Assembly (NCBI GenBank): GCA_964532595.1
Contig: CAZHIQ010000008.1
Location: 1-64,000 of the forward strand
From: Chryseosolibacter sp964532595
Lineage (GTDB): Bacteria; Bacteroidota; Bacteroidia; Cytophagales; Cyclobacteriaceae
Direction of reading: 5' to 3'
Length of the DNA stretch: 64,000 nucleotides
Both the position numbers and the translations under genes were made by a program. The first letter of the stretch is position 1, and the number at the start of each line of letters is the position of its first letter. Positions 32,382 to 41,088 of this stretch are shown one piece after another. The notes beneath the pieces are model-generated. The model saw nothing but the letters and a program-made list of their open reading frames with translations. It was not told the DNA's origin and made no database searches.

Positions 32382-33596
32382 ATGAATCAAATAACCATCG
32401 GCCTTATTCGCGAAGGCAAAGTCCCGCCCGACAAGCGTGTCGCTTTCACACCGGCGCAAGCAGAAGAGATCATGCAGCGATTCCCTAACGTCCGGGTAGT
32501 TGTGCAGGAGAGCGATATTCGTGCGTTTAAAGACGAGGAATACCGCTCGCGCGGAATAGAAGTGGTAAGCGACGTGTCAGGTTGTGATGTTTTGATGGGC
32601 ATCAAGGAGGTTCCGATTCCTGAGTTGGTCGCAAACAAGACCTACCTGTTTTTCTCCCATACGTTGAAGAAGCAACCCTATAACCGCAAACTCCTTCAAG
32701 AGGTTCTTCGAAAGAACATCACTTTGATTGACTACGAGGCTCTGAAGGATTCACACGGGAACAGACTCGTCGCCTTCGGTCGTTACGCCGGCATCGTGGG
32801 TGCCTATAATGCGCTATGGACTTACGGCCGTCGTTTCAATCTCTTCAACCTTCGACGTGCGCACGAGTGTTTCGATGTCAACGATCTTAAACGGGAACTC
32901 CGGAAAGTTCAGCTTCCGGCCGTAAAAATTGTGCTCACAGGGTCGGGTCGTGTAGGGAGAGGAGCCATGGAAACCCTCGATACTGCCAATATTCGAAAGG
33001 TGACTCCAGAGGAGTTTCTTGGGGAGACTTTCAAGGAACCGGTGTATGTCCAGCTGAGCAGTGCAGACTATCACACAAGGATAGAAGGAGGTCCGTTCAA
33101 TCGTGACGAATTTCACAAATATCCCGAGCGATATACTTCGACCTTCAGTTCGTTTATGCGTGTTAGCGACATATTGATAGCGGGCGCATTCTGGAATCCA
33201 TTGGCCCCTGTGTTGTTCACTCGCGAGGAGATGGTGCGTCCCGACTTCCGGACGAAGGTCGTCGCGGATATTACGTGCGATATTAACGGATCGATACCGA
33301 GCACGAAGCGCGCGACAACGATTACGGATCCTTTGTACGATTACGATGCGGCAACTGATGAAGTGGAAGCTCCTCTAAGCGATGAAAAGCACGTAACCGT
33401 TATGGCGATCGACAACCTGCCATGTGAGCTGCCTCGTAGCGCTTCCGAAGAGTTTGGTCGCGATCTCATAGATCGCATATTGCCTGTAGTGATGGGTGAG
33501 GATATGGAGCGCGTGATGGAACGAGCGACTATTACCCGCGCCGGTCAACTTACGGAACACTTTCGATACCTGGAGGACTACGTAAGCGGAAACTAG
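32382..33596 (+). CDS. NAD(P)-dependent dehydrogenase, AlaDH/PNT and saccharopine-dehydrogenase-like
   Basis: A 404-residue oxidoreductase. The first part (IGLIREGKVPPDKRVAFTP, then VQESDIRAFKDEEY, then LFFSHTLKKQPYNRKLL) has the pattern of the alanine dehydrogenase/PNT N-terminal domain seen also in lysine-forming saccharopine dehydrogenase. A Rossmann loop (VLTGSGRVGRGA) follows near residue 186, and then VVADITCDINGSIPSTKRATTI. Lysine-related metabolism is a fair guess from this similarity, but the substrate is unproven. It is 11 bases after the AIM24-like gene and 39 bases before the DUF4286 gene. Confidence 0.75.
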   Translation: MNQITIGLIREGKVPPDKRVAFTPAQAEEIMQRFPNVRVVVQESDIRAFKDEEYRSRGIEVVSDVSGCDVLMGIKEVPIPELVANKTYLFFSHTLKKQPYNRKLLQEVLRKNITLIDYEALKDSHGNRLVAFGRYAGIVGAYNALWTYGRRFNLFNLRRAHECFDVNDLKRELRKVQLPAVKIVLTGSGRVGRGAMETLDTANIRKVTPEEFLGETFKEPVYVQLSSADYHTRIEGGPFNRDEFHKYPERYTSTFSSFMRVSDILIAGAFWNPLAPVLFTREEMVRPDFRTKVVADITCDINGSIPSTKRATTITDPLYDYDAATDEVEAPLSDEKHVTVMAIDNLPCELPRSASEEFGRDLIDRILPVVMGEDMERVMERATITRAGQLTEHFRYLEDYVSGN

Positions 33597-33624
33597 CGAG
33601 TTTCTTAACAAGCCGGGAGATCGT

Positions 33625-33632
33625 TACCTTTG
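33625..33632 (+). promoter_or_regulatory. -7 promoter element (TACCTTTG) of the DUF4286 gene, almost touching its start codon
   Basis: TACCTTTG matches TAnnTTTG, and TTTC at 33601-33604 lies 20 bases upstream as a possible -33 box. Only 3 bases separate the box from the ATG at 33636, so transcription would begin at or near the start codon. Confidence 0.45.
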
Positions 33633-33635
33633 TCT

Positions 33636-33938
33636 ATGCTATTATACAACGTCACCTATGGGATCGACCAGGACGCGGAAGCGGAGTGGCTGAAGTACAT
33701 GCGCGAGCATCACATCCAGTCAGTGATGAATACCGGCATGTTTGTCGATCATAAGATGTATAGGGTACTCCACGATCAGGAGACAGACACAATCTCTTAC
33801 AGTGTTCAATACTTTGCGCGTACGATTGAAGACGTTCAGCGCTACCTGGAAGAATACGCTCCGGCGCTCGTCGAAGAGCACCGGAAGCGATTCCACAATC
33901 GTCATGTGGCATTTATGACATTGCTGGACGAGGTGTAA
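33636..33938 (+). CDS. DUF4286 family protein
   Basis: The 100 residues are recognisable as DUF4286 of Bacteroidota: MLLYNVTYGIDQDAEAEWLKYM, then HIQSVMNTGMF, then QYFARTIEDVQRYLEEYAPAL. It may have a ferredoxin-like fold, as in antibiotic biosynthesis monooxygenase-type proteins, but no function is known. The ATG at 33636 is chosen; the TTG at 33630 falls inside the -7 box. The stop lies 8 bases from that of the convergent acetyltransferase gene. Confidence 0.8.
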   Translation: MLLYNVTYGIDQDAEAEWLKYMREHHIQSVMNTGMFVDHKMYRVLHDQETDTISYSVQYFARTIEDVQRYLEEYAPALVEEHRKRFHNRHVAFMTLLDEV

Positions 33939-33946
33939 TTGATTTC

Positions 33947-34426
33947 TTAACGACTTGTTATCCGTTCGATGTCGCTCGCGTCCAAACCACAGTTCAGCCA
34001 CCCTCCGTCGATTTTCGTGCCGTATTTCTTATAGAAATTGATCGCGGGCTCGTTCCAGTCAAGGACCTGCCACATCATTCCTGTGCAGTTTTCCTCGAGC
34101 GCTTTTTTCATCGTTCGATCGAACAGAAGTTTTCCGATACCATGACCGCGTTCCGATTCGGTGACGATAATATCTTCAAGGTAGAGCCTTTTGCCCTTCC
34201 AGGTGGAGTATCGCCAGTAGTACAGTGACAAGCCCACGATGATTCCTTCCCGCTCTGCGACGAAGAATCCATAAATGGGCTGAGGTCCAAATCCATCTTC
34301 TTCAAGACGCTCTACGGTGTTGGTTACTTCATGGGGTGCTCGTTCGTACTCTGCGAGTTCCTTGATTAGTTCAAGTACCCGCGGAAGATCGTCACGACGA
34401 CCCTGGCGAATGGTGATACTGCTCAT
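33947..34426 (-). CDS. GNAT family N-acetyltransferase
   Basis: This is a GCN5-related acetyltransferase of 159 residues, most similar by pattern to the diamine (spermidine/spermine type) N-acetyltransferases. The acetyl-CoA loop reads ESERGHGIGKLLFD, and the end WQVLDWNEPAINFYKKYGTKID is typical of that branch. The substrate is unknown; a polyamine or other small amine is likely. It follows the prolyl oligopeptidase gene by 8 bases and may be part of the same transcript. Confidence 0.88.
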   Translation of the reverse strand: MSSITIRQGRRDDLPRVLELIKELAEYERAPHEVTNTVERLEEDGFGPQPIYGFFVAEREGIIVGLSLYYWRYSTWKGKRLYLEDIIVTESERGHGIGKLLFDRTMKKALEENCTGMMWQVLDWNEPAINFYKKYGTKIDGGWLNCGLDASDIERITSR

Positions 34427-34434
34427 ATACTTAT

Positions 34435-36573
34435 TTACATTTCTCTCTTAGCCAACGGAGGAACTACACCCATGTTGTACCACGTAAAGGCATACTGGTC
34501 AGCGATAACCTCGAGCGCTTTCTTGAGGTTTGAAGAACCATGGCCCGACTTGGTTTCAATTCGGATCAACACAGGATTGTCGCCTGCGTGATACTCCTGC
34601 AAGGTCGCGGCAAACTTAAATGAGTGGGCAGGAACAACGCGGTCGTCGTGGTCGGCGGTGGTTATCAATGTAGCCGGATAATTAGTTCCGGGTTTCAACG
34701 CGTGCAACGGAGAGTACCGGAGCAAATACTGAAACATTTCTTCGGAATCTTCTGCCGTGCCGTAGTCGTAAGCCCAGCCGGCTCCAGCCGTGAATTTGTG
34801 GTAACGCAACATGTCGAGAACGCCTACAGCAGGTAGGGCAACCTTCGCGAGGTCGGGGCGTTGTGTCATGGTTGCTCCGACAAGAAGACCGCCGTTCGAG
34901 CCGCCCGCGATAGCCAGGTATTCACTCGACGTGTACTTCTCGCTGATGAGGTATTCTGCGGCAGCGATAAAATCGTCAAAGACATTTTGCTTGTTGAGTT
35001 TGGTGCCGGCGAGATGCCATTTCTCCCCATACTCGCCTCCTCCGCGAAGGTTTGGCTGAGCATAGATACCTCCGTTCTCAAGCCAAACGAGACGCGATGT
35101 GTTGAAGTTGGGGTTCAGACTGATGTTGAACCCTCCATATGCATACAGCCAGGTAGGATTTTTCCCGTCCAGTTTGATTCCCTTCTTGTGGACGATGTAC
35201 ATGGGAACTTTTGTTCCGTCTTTGCTCTCGTAGAAGACCTGGCGTGTTTCATAATCGTCGGGATTGAAATCCACCGAAGGCTTCTCATACAGCGTTGACT
35301 GACCACTGGCGACATCATAGCTGAAGATAGTCGTGGGGTAGGTAAACGAAGTAAACGCATAGTACAGGACATCCTGCTCTTCTTTGCCCCGGAAGCCCGA
35401 AGCTGTTCCCATGCCAGGCAACTCGATTTCGCGTTCAAGCTTTCCGTGGAGGTCAAACTGTTTTACCTGCGACTTCACATCAACCATATAGTGAGTAAAC
35501 AACTTCCCTCCTCCCTTTGAGGCATTCATAACGTGTTCAGTCTCCGGAATGACATCGCGCCAGTTGGAGGGAGCGGGATTGCGGAAGTTGACTTCGACGA
35601 TCCGGTTGTTAGGTGCATTGAGGTTCGTGTGAATAAGAAGACGCTCACCGTCATTCGCCAGGACATAGTGTTCGTTGTCGAAGTTGGAAACTACGGGTAC
35701 AAGCTTACCGTTCCGGTCGTTCAGATCCTGGACATACAGCTCATTCCCGGTCGTGCTGGTCGCGGCAGTGACGACGAGGAAGCGTTCGTCTTCCGTCAGG
35801 TAAGCGCTGATGTAACGACGAGGCGTCTGCTCGCCACCAAATACCAGTTTGTCCTGGCTCTGAGGTGTCCCCAGCTTGTGATAGTAGAGTTTGTGGTGTT
35901 GTGTCCTGGCCGACAACTCGCTGCCCTCCGGTTTGTCATAGCTGCTGTAGTAAAATCCTTCGTTGCCTTTCCAGGCGATTCCGCTGAACTTAATGTCACG
36001 GAGAGTGTCTTCAACAACCGTTTTGTCGGCGGTGCGGATGACGATAGCTTTGCGCCAATCGGAGCCACCCTCCGTGATCAGATAGGTCGCGAGCGATCCG
36101 TCTTTCGTGAAGTAGATGCCGGCAAGGCCCGTTGTAGCATCTTCCGAAAAAGTGTTGGGGTCGAGAAATACTTCTGCATCGCCGTCCAGCGTCTTCTTCC
36201 TGTAGAGTACGCTGTGATTCTGTAGGCCGTCATTCTTATAAAAGTAGTAGTAATCACCTTCGCGGAATGGAGCGCCGAGTCGTTCATAGTTATAGAGTTC
36301 TTCAAGTCGCTTTTGAACCTGTTCGCGATAAGGGATGTTGGCGAGGAATCCAAAGGTGACGTCATTCTGTTCCTTCACCCATTGTCCGGTTTCGGCTGAG
36401 CGATCATCTTCCAGCCACCGATACGGGTCTCTTACTTCGTGGCCAAAGTAGGTATCCACCGTGTCTACCTTCTGTGATATCGGGTAGTTGACCTGAGGGA
36501 TTTGCTCGGCGTTCCTGGTACAGTTCATCAGCATAAGGGCTAAGGCGGCGATTGCGAGGAAGGTTTTTTTCAT
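34435..36573 (-). CDS. S9 family prolyl oligopeptidase, lipoprotein
   Basis: This is a serine peptidase of family S9A (prolyl oligopeptidase), 712 residues. It starts with a lipoprotein signal peptide (ending LMLMNC, Cys18). The N-terminal propeller is about 65-430, opening with DPYRWLEDDRS. The catalytic domain carries AGGSNGGLLVGA (nucleophile Ser), HDDRVVPAHSFKFAA (Asp region) and SGHGSS (His). It cleaves after Pro in short peptides and should act in the periplasm or on the outer membrane. It follows serS by 46 bases with no clear promoter between, so it may be co-transcribed with it. Confidence 0.93.
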   Translation of the reverse strand: MKKTFLAIAALALMLMNCTRNAEQIPQVNYPISQKVDTVDTYFGHEVRDPYRWLEDDRSAETGQWVKEQNDVTFGFLANIPYREQVQKRLEELYNYERLGAPFREGDYYYFYKNDGLQNHSVLYRKKTLDGDAEVFLDPNTFSEDATTGLAGIYFTKDGSLATYLITEGGSDWRKAIVIRTADKTVVEDTLRDIKFSGIAWKGNEGFYYSSYDKPEGSELSARTQHHKLYYHKLGTPQSQDKLVFGGEQTPRRYISAYLTEDERFLVVTAATSTTGNELYVQDLNDRNGKLVPVVSNFDNEHYVLANDGERLLIHTNLNAPNNRIVEVNFRNPAPSNWRDVIPETEHVMNASKGGGKLFTHYMVDVKSQVKQFDLHGKLEREIELPGMGTASGFRGKEEQDVLYYAFTSFTYPTTIFSYDVASGQSTLYEKPSVDFNPDDYETRQVFYESKDGTKVPMYIVHKKGIKLDGKNPTWLYAYGGFNISLNPNFNTSRLVWLENGGIYAQPNLRGGGEYGEKWHLAGTKLNKQNVFDDFIAAAEYLISEKYTSSEYLAIAGGSNGGLLVGATMTQRPDLAKVALPAVGVLDMLRYHKFTAGAGWAYDYGTAEDSEEMFQYLLRYSPLHALKPGTNYPATLITTADHDDRVVPAHSFKFAATLQEYHAGDNPVLIRIETKSGHGSSNLKKALEVIADQYAFTWYNMGVVPPLAKREM

Positions 36574-36619
36574 GGTCTGTTTTTGTTTTTGACGGCAAGT
36601 CCGATGTTAATCAGTGACG

Positions 36620-37894
36620 TCAGTTGATTATTTCAAACTTGGTATAAGGAACAAGGACCGGAGGTATTCTGATACCCTCGGGCGACTGATTGTTTTCCAG
36701 CAATGCCGCTACGATCCGGGGCAAAGCCAGTGCGCTGCCATTGAGGGTATGAAGGAGTTGCGTTTTTCCTTCGGCGTTCTTATAACGAAGTTTCAGCCGG
36801 TTGGCTTGATACGTTTCAAAATTGCTGACCGAGCTTACTTCAAGCCAGCGCTCCTGAGCGGCTGAGTATACTTCCATGTCATAGGTCATGGCCGAGGTGA
36901 ATCCCATATCACCTCCACACAGCAGGAGTTTGCGATACGGAAGTTCGAGCTTTTCCAGTAGTGACTGAACGTAGCTACACATTTCTTCCAGCGCGGCATA
37001 TGAATCGTCGGGTCGAGTTATTTGAACGATTTCGACTTTGTCGAATTGATGGAGGCGATTCAGGCCCCTGACATGCGCACCCCAACTCCCGGCCTCACGT
37101 CTGAAGCACGGCGTGTATCCCGCCTTACGCACCGGCAGGTCTTCTTCACCCAGGATGGTATCACGGTAAAGGTTTGTGATCGGAACTTCCGCCGTCGGAA
37201 TGAGATACAGGTTGTCAGCGCCAACGTGGTACATCTGACCTTCTTTGTCGGGCAACTGACCTGTCCCGTACCCGGATGCTTCATTGATCAGGATTGGGGG
37301 TTGCGTCTCGTGGTATCCTTGCGCCTGGGCTTCATCGAGGAAGAAGTTAATCAAGGCTCGCTGAAGCGTAGCGCCCTTTCCTTTATATACAGGAAACCCG
37401 GCACCTGATATTTTGGCACCGAGGTCAAAGTCGATAATGTCGTATTTCTTTATCAATTCCCAGTGTGGCAGGGCGCCGGCCGGCAGTTCAGGGGGAGTGC
37501 CCCATTGGTGGACCGTAACATTATCGTCAGCGCCGGCGCCTTGCGGCACTTGCTCGGCCGGAACGTTTGGCAGAGCATATAAAGCAGACTGGAGTTCATC
37601 TTCCAGCTGTGCAAGCGCAGGGCCGAATTCCCCAATCTGTTTTTTCATTTCAGCAGTACGGGCGCGAAGAACATCGGCCTCCTCGCGCTTGCCGCTCTTC
37701 ATAAGACTGCCGATTTCCCGCGACAGACTATTGCTCTCGGCAAGCAACGCGTCATGCTGCTGCTGTGTTTGGCGCCGCTTCCTGTCGAGGTCCAGAATCG
37801 TTTCAATCGACGATTCAACATCGCGCAGACCTCGCTTCTTAAGACCCTCGATTACTTTTTCTTTTTCTTCGCGGATGCGTGAAACCTGGAGCAT
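36620..37894 (-). CDS. serS: seryl-tRNA synthetase
   Basis: SerRS charges tRNA-Ser. The 424 residues have the N-terminal coiled-coil arm (about 25-105, rich in Glu, Arg and Lys) and the class II catalytic domain: PTAEVPITNLYRD, CFRREAGSWGAHVRGLNRLHQFDKVEI (motif 2) and TLNGSALALPRIVAALLENNQ (motif 3). The ATG at 37894 (MLQVSRIREEKEK) is the normal family start; the longer frame to 37942 adds an unsupported extension. A promoter box lies about 90 bases upstream at 37984-37991. Confidence 0.97.
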   Translation of the reverse strand: MLQVSRIREEKEKVIEGLKKRGLRDVESSIETILDLDRKRRQTQQQHDALLAESNSLSREIGSLMKSGKREEADVLRARTAEMKKQIGEFGPALAQLEDELQSALYALPNVPAEQVPQGAGADDNVTVHQWGTPPELPAGALPHWELIKKYDIIDFDLGAKISGAGFPVYKGKGATLQRALINFFLDEAQAQGYHETQPPILINEASGYGTGQLPDKEGQMYHVGADNLYLIPTAEVPITNLYRDTILGEEDLPVRKAGYTPCFRREAGSWGAHVRGLNRLHQFDKVEIVQITRPDDSYAALEEMCSYVQSLLEKLELPYRKLLLCGGDMGFTSAMTYDMEVYSAAQERWLEVSSVSNFETYQANRLKLRYKNAEGKTQLLHTLNGSALALPRIVAALLENNQSPEGIRIPPVLVPYTKFEIIN

Positions 37895-37983
37895 TTTTTT
37901 TATGTTTAATTCAGTCGATGGACGGATGTCCGAATGTTTCACTCACGGATTCTGGTCATGAATCTGTGAATTCTAATTTTGTC

Positions 37984-37991
37984 CAAAAGTA
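37984..37991 (-). promoter_or_regulatory. -7 promoter element (TACTTTTG) of serS
   Basis: On the minus strand TACTTTTG plus G follows a run of A and fits TAnnTTTG. The ATG of serS lies 89 bases downstream. Confidence 0.5.
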
Positions 37992-38022
37992 GTTTTTTTT
38001 TGACCGGCCTGAAGGTCAGGGG

Positions 38023-38046
38023 AATGAATAAATTTATTTATTCATT
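38023..38046. repeat. AT-rich palindrome upstream of rho
   Basis: AATGAATAAA (38023-38032) and TTTATTCATT (38037-38046) are perfect inverted repeats of 10 bp around a 4-base loop. Both ends fall in the rho/serS intergenic region. It could be an operator for a dimeric regulator or an AT-rich hairpin; no T-run after it marks a terminator. Confidence 0.5.
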
Positions 38047-38241
38047 TGATAATGTGAATTTTTGGGCTATAATTGCAGCGTCATACGGCTTAACTCTAGC
38101 CCTCTGAGCACATAGATCCCGATTTTTGCTATCAAACTTTTTGTCTTCAAAAGATTACTTTTTGATGAACTTAGCGTCAGAGAGGGTTTTCTGTATCCAA
38201 CCATTGCTTTTCACGTAACAACACATTCACGTTAGAATTAC

Positions 38242-39756
38242 ATGTACACCATTGATGATCTGAACGTCAGACTTCTTTCCGAGTTGAAAGAAATCGCTGA
38301 GGGGATGGGCGTAAAGAATGCCAAGAAACTCACCAAACAAGACCTCGTTTATAAGATCCTTGATCAGCAGGCAGTAATGGGCGAGACGGCACCTCCCGCT
38401 GCCAGTTCAGAACCCGAACGCAAGATGCGTCCCCGCCGCCGCGAAAACGTAGCACCTGCCGCGCCCAAGAAAAACAGCGAACCCGTTGACGACTCCTTCG
38501 ACATCAGTCTTGATTTTGAAGCGCCGAAGTTCGATGATAAAGAGCCTGTTGAGACGAAGCCCGCAAGGGAAAATCAGTCCGCAAAACAGGAAGCGCGTGA
38601 AGAAAAAGCTCCACAGACACAAAAGCATACGATTCGTGATTTTGACGGAGCGATAAGCAATGAAGGGGTGCTTGAGATCATGCAGGATGGGTATGGCTTC
38701 CTGCGCTCATCTGATTACAATTACCTGGCAAGCCCCGATGATATCTATGTCTCTCCGTCACAGATCAAACTGTTTGGTCTGAAGACTGGCGATACAGTCA
38801 AAGGATTGATTCGTCCGCCTAAGGAAGGGGAGAAGTATTTCGCCCTGCTGAAAGTCGAATCAGCGAATGGTAAGACGACCGAGGAAATACGTGATCGGGT
38901 AGCATTCGAATATCTGACGCCGCTGTTCCCCGAGGAAAAACTAAAGCTCAGCACCACCCCCGATAACATGTCGACCCGTATTCTCGACCTGTTCGCTCCC
39001 ATAGGTAAAGGCCAGCGTGGTATGATCGTGGCGCAACCTAAGACAGGTAAGACTGTGCTGCTGAAACACATCGCCAATGCAATAGCGGAGAACCATCCGG
39101 AGGTATATCTCATTGTTCTGCTTATCGATGAGCGTCCGGAAGAGGTTACCGATATGGCGCGTAGCGTGAAGGCTGAAGTAATTGCTTCGACGTTTGATGA
39201 GCAGGCAGAACGCCACGTGAAGGTTTCAAGTATCGTCCTCGAGAAGGCCAAGCGTATGGTTGAGTGTGGTCATGACGTCGTGATCCTACTCGATTCCATT
39301 ACCCGTCTCGCGCGGGCATATAATACGGTAGTGCCGTCGTCTGGAAAGATTCTTTCCGGGGGTGTTGATGCGAATGCTTTGCATAAGCCTAAGCGCTTCT
39401 TCGGTGCAGCGCGGAATGTTGAGAACGGTGGATCATTAACGATCATCGCGACCGCCCTCATCGATACAGGTTCAAAGATGGACGAGGTGATCTTTGAGGA
39501 ATTCAAAGGAACAGGTAACATGGAACTTCAGCTTGATCGTAAACTTTCGAACAAGCGTGTATATCCTGCTATCGATGTTCCCGCGTCGGGTACACGTCGC
39601 GAAGATCTGCTCATGCGTGAAGACGAGCTTCAGCGTGTCTGGATTCTCCGCAAGTTTATGAGTGATATGAATTCGAGCGAGGCAATGGAGTTCCTGCTTT
39701 CGAAAATGAAAGGAACACGGAACAACGAGGAGTTCCTTCTTTCGATGAACGGCTGA
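38242..39756 (+). CDS. rho: transcription termination factor Rho
   Basis: Rho is the hexameric RNA-dependent ATPase that ends transcription. The 504 residues contain the N-terminal helical domain (about 1-45, opening MYTIDDLNVRLLSELKEIAEG), a long charged insertion (about 46-130, rich in Glu, Pro and Lys) that is longer than in E. coli, the RNA-binding domain (about 131-215, YGFLRSSDYNYLASPDDIYVS) and the ATPase domain with Walker A VAQPKTGKT and the SITRLARAYN and VDANALHKPKRFFGAAR segments. Such linker insertions are common in Bacteroidota. The ATG at 38242 is well placed. A terminator follows the stop. Confidence 0.98.
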   Translation: MYTIDDLNVRLLSELKEIAEGMGVKNAKKLTKQDLVYKILDQQAVMGETAPPAASSEPERKMRPRRRENVAPAAPKKNSEPVDDSFDISLDFEAPKFDDKEPVETKPARENQSAKQEAREEKAPQTQKHTIRDFDGAISNEGVLEIMQDGYGFLRSSDYNYLASPDDIYVSPSQIKLFGLKTGDTVKGLIRPPKEGEKYFALLKVESANGKTTEEIRDRVAFEYLTPLFPEEKLKLSTTPDNMSTRILDLFAPIGKGQRGMIVAQPKTGKTVLLKHIANAIAENHPEVYLIVLLIDERPEEVTDMARSVKAEVIASTFDEQAERHVKVSSIVLEKAKRMVECGHDVVILLDSITRLARAYNTVVPSSGKILSGGVDANALHKPKRFFGAARNVENGGSLTIIATALIDTGSKMDEVIFEEFKGTGNMELQLDRKLSNKRVYPAIDVPASGTRREDLLMREDELQRVWILRKFMSDMNSSEAMEFLLSKMKGTRNNEEFLLSMNG

Positions 39757-39780
39757 CCCCGAACTTCAAAATATATTGAT

Positions 39781-39810
39781 AAATGCCCGGTGAGTACCGG
39801 GCATTTATTT
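39781..39810. terminator. bidirectional terminator between rho and the helicase gene
   Basis: A perfect 10-bp stem (AAATGCCCGG at 39781-39790, CCGGGCATTT at 39797-39806) with a 6-base loop lies between two convergent genes. T residues follow on the plus strand, and the A-rich left arm gives a T-tract on the minus strand. Confidence 0.85.
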
Positions 39811-39812
39811 TC

Positions 39813-41069
39813 TTAGCGTTTTCGCTTGCGCTCATGGAAGGCCCCTTTAAAAGTGGGATCTTCTTTTTTCTTTTGACGATCGATTTCACGCGCCATTTCT
39901 TTCGCTTCACCCGGTAGGGTGTCGGCAATCTCAACGTCGGCAGGCAATGGCTGCACGGGGATCTTGTCGCGAATTAACTCTTCTATTTTGGCAACGTGAT
40001 ATACCTCAGCCGGCGAAGCAAACGTGATAGCGCTTCCTTCCTGGAATGCACGACCGGTACGGCCAATGCGATGGACGTAATCCTCGTATAAGACAGGGAC
40101 GTCGAAGTTGATGACGTGCGAGACCTTGGCGACATCGATGCCGCGTGCAGTGACATCCGTGGACACGAGGATTCGAAGGTCGCCCTGTTTGAACTCATTG
40201 ACTGCGTTGATGCGGGTGTTCTGCCCCTTGTTAGAGTGGATAACCCGGATCGGTCCATGCCCTTTCCGTTCAAGGTAATTGTATACGCTGTCAGCTACCG
40301 CCTTCGTCCGGGTAAAGATCATTACCCGGTCGAAAGTTTCCCGATCGGCAAGAAGGTATTCGAGAAAGTTGATTTTGGTGCGGAGGTTGGGAATGTGGTA
40401 CAACGTCTGCTCTATCTGTCGGGCAGGGGTGGCCTGCGGCGTCACCTCGACTCGGACAGGGAATTCCAGAAACTCAGCGGAGAGCCTTTCGACCTTCTCG
40501 GGGAAGGTAGCGGAGAACAGCAGGTTTTGCCTTTTCCGGGGGATGACTTCGAAGATGCGCCGCAGTTGGGGCATGAACCCCATATCCATCATACGGTCGG
40601 CCTCGTCAAGAACAAGCGTGCGTATCTGCTTGACGGGTATTTCGCCCCGGAGATAGAGTTCCATAAAACGCCCCGGGGTTGCAATCAGAATGTCCTGGCC
40701 TTGCTGGAGGGCTCCAATTTGTGTCTTGGGACCAACACCTCCATAGATCGGAAGAATCCGCAGATCAGTGTATTTCGATAGGACTGAAGCGTGTTCTGCG
40801 ATCTGCAATGTCAGTTCCTTTGTTGGTGCCAGGATCAGAGCGCGGGGTTCATCGCCGGACGCATACTTGATTTTCATAAGGATGGGCAACAGATAGGCGG
40901 CTGTTTTTCCCGTTCCGGTTTGCGCGATCCCTATGACTTCCTGTCCGCCAAGGATCAGCGGAATGGCTTTTTGTTGAATTTGGGTAGGTTCTTCAAAGCC
41001 GGCGTCGTGAAGCGCGTTCAGAAGCTGCTTGTTGAGATTGAACTGATCGAATGAAGTTATTGCTGCCAC
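39813..41069 (-). CDS. DEAD-box RNA helicase (RhlE-like)
   Basis: This is an ATP-dependent RNA helicase of 418 residues with the usual two RecA-like domains: Q motif (FEEPTQIQQKAIP), motif I AQTGTGKT, Ia PTKELTLQIA, II DEAD (LDEADRMMDMGF), III SAT, and VI HRIGRTGR. The short basic C-terminus (AREIDRQKKKEDPTFKGAFHERKRKR) is typical of RhlE-type helicases. The GTG at 41069 gives MAAITSFDQFNLNKQLLN. The earlier frame start at 41126 would lie inside the divergent pyrC gene. Its -7 box (41114-41121) overlaps pyrC coding sequence. Likely roles are ribosome assembly or mRNA turnover. Confidence 0.93.
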   Translation of the reverse strand: MAAITSFDQFNLNKQLLNALHDAGFEEPTQIQQKAIPLILGGQEVIGIAQTGTGKTAAYLLPILMKIKYASGDEPRALILAPTKELTLQIAEHASVLSKYTDLRILPIYGGVGPKTQIGALQQGQDILIATPGRFMELYLRGEIPVKQIRTLVLDEADRMMDMGFMPQLRRIFEVIPRKRQNLLFSATFPEKVERLSAEFLEFPVRVEVTPQATPARQIEQTLYHIPNLRTKINFLEYLLADRETFDRVMIFTRTKAVADSVYNYLERKGHGPIRVIHSNKGQNTRINAVNEFKQGDLRILVSTDVTARGIDVAKVSHVINFDVPVLYEDYVHRIGRTGRAFQEGSAITFASPAEVYHVAKIEELIRDKIPVQPLPADVEIADTLPGEAKEMAREIDRQKKKEDPTFKGAFHERKRKR

Positions 41070-41075
41070 TTTCCG

Positions 41076-41083
41076 TATTTTTG
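41076..41083 (+). promoter_or_regulatory. -7 promoter element (TATTTTTG) of pyrC, 5 bases before the ATG
   Basis: TATTTTTG plus C matches TAnnTTTG. Only 5 bases lie between the box and the ATG at 41089, so the mRNA is predicted to be leaderless. The box also overlaps the start region of the divergent helicase gene. Confidence 0.55.
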
Positions 41084-41088
41084 CCGCG

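Larger units (their letters stand above)
37895..38241. other. divergent intergenic region between serS and rho (347 bases), no gene
   Basis: This is the only stretch above 300 bases with no gene. On the minus strand the serS leader (37895 to about 37980) and its -7 box are at the left end. The middle has an AT-rich palindrome (38023-38046). To the right lies about 190 bases leading to rho with several T-rich stretches and no clear TAnnTTTG box; a TATAATTGC sequence at 38070-38078 could serve. I found no open frame or obvious RNA gene in it. A long rho leader would fit the autoregulation by early termination known for E. coli rho, but this is inference. Confidence 0.6.
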
